Source: Acidobacteriota bacterium (GTDB lineage Bacteria > Acidobacteriota > Vicinamibacteria > Vicinamibacterales > 2-12-FULL-66-21). From it: DNA of 7,102 nucleotides. Made by a program: the position numbers and the translations under genes. This document shows positions 6,882-7,102 of this stretch, in pieces (within the stretch, counting starts at the first letter, position 1; each line of letters opens with the position of its first letter). Below the pieces are notes generated by a model. It ran no database searches, had not been told where the DNA came from, and was given only the letters and a program-made list of their open reading frames with translations. Location: assembly GCA_013694845.1 (NCBI GenBank), contig JACDBQ010000898.1, positions 1 to 7,102 on the forward strand, given 5' to 3'.

Positions 6882-7102
6882 ATGTCTGACCAGTTTCGCA
6901 GCCATCCGGACCCATCGCAGTGGGACGACTACGTCGATTTCGAGTCCACGAGCTGGCCGAAGAAGGACCGACGCCGCTACTGGATCATCCCCAGCATCTG
7001 CTTCAACTGCGAGTCGGCCTGCGGCATCCTCGCCTACGTCGACAAGAACACGCTGGAGGTCCGCAAGATCGAAGGCAACCCGGTCCATCCCGGCAGCCGC
7101 GG
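6882..7102 (+). CDS. Molybdopterin oxidoreductase catalytic subunit (DMSO reductase superfamily), 3'-truncated
   Basis: Only the first 73 residues are inside the window; the gene continues past the right edge. CFNCESAC (residues 40-47) is the C-x2-C-x3-C start of the N-terminal [4Fe-4S] site of the DMSO reductase superfamily, and VRKIEGNPVHPGSRG after it is the typical continuation; the fourth cysteine should lie just beyond the window. The family binds a molybdenum or tungsten bis-pyranopterin cofactor and includes PsrA/PhsA, TtrA and SoeA. The first 39 residues are polar, and although RRR occurs at 30-32 no hydrophobic stretch follows, so there is no Tat signal and the protein should remain in the cytoplasm, as SoeA does. 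ATG 6882 is the only plausible start, since no in-frame start codon lies between it and the preceding gene. No Shine-Dalgarno sequence is seen. It presumably partners the fused iron-sulfur/anchor protein encoded just upstream. The substrate (sulfite, sulfur compound or other) cannot be read from this part. Confidence 0.88.
   Translation, partial: MSDQFRSHPDPSQWDDYVDFESTSWPKKDRRRYWIIPSICFNCESACGILAYVDKNTLEVRKIEGNPVHPGSR

Noticed and set aside
6905..7000. Arg-Arg-Arg in the molybdoenzyme N-terminus as a Tat signal
   Set aside because: No hydrophobic core follows the arginines; the iron-sulfur motif begins within ten residues.
1..7102. CRISPR arrays, tRNAs, insertion sequences or integrases
   Set aside because: Coding sequence fills nearly the whole window; no repeated spacer pattern, tRNA-like fold, terminal inverted repeat or recombinase motif was seen.

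Overview
This is a gene-dense, high-GC bacterial window with four genes, all on the + strand and covering almost every base. The base composition, the G/C-biased third codon positions and the long antisense shadow frames fit a GC-rich soil or sediment bacterium such as Acidobacteriota, Gemmatimonadota or Myxococcota. Nothing here fixes the taxon, and that placement is a guess.

Region 1 (1-5320) is a two-gene DNA-processing cassette. The first gene is cut by the left edge and encodes an SNF2-family (superfamily 2) ATPase/helicase, running from just before its Walker A motif to its natural C-terminus. Its stop overlaps the start of the second gene by 4 bp (ATGA). The second gene encodes a complete 1091-aa Eco57I/PglX-like adenine-N6 DNA methyltransferase with a target-recognition-like C-terminal half. 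An SNF2 helicase translationally coupled to a large N6-adenine methylase resembles the drmD-drmMI pair of class 1 DISARM. It also resembles free-standing helicase/methylase restriction-like cassettes. No drmA, drmB or drmC is present downstream; upstream is not visible. A phage-defence role is inferred from gene content.

Region 2 (5333-7102) starts only 12 bp after the methylase stop and belongs to unrelated biology: a membrane-bound complex iron-sulfur molybdoenzyme. Its first gene fuses a four-cluster ferredoxin-like electron-transfer subunit (PsrB/DmsB type) to an eight-helix NrfD/PsrC-type membrane anchor. After 25 bp comes the start of the molybdopterin catalytic subunit, cut by the right edge. 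The catalytic subunit has no Tat signal, and the positive charges of the anchor loops place the iron-sulfur domain in the cytoplasm. The complex therefore probably works on the cytoplasmic face and exchanges electrons with the quinone pool, as SoeABC sulfite dehydrogenase does. The substrate cannot be told from this window.

There is no gene-free stretch above 25 bp, no RNA gene, no mobile element, no CRISPR array and no visible terminator. The junction at about 5294-5335 is the most informative non-coding site: a sigma70-like promoter overlaps the methylase stop codon and would give an almost leaderless mRNA for the respiratory operon.
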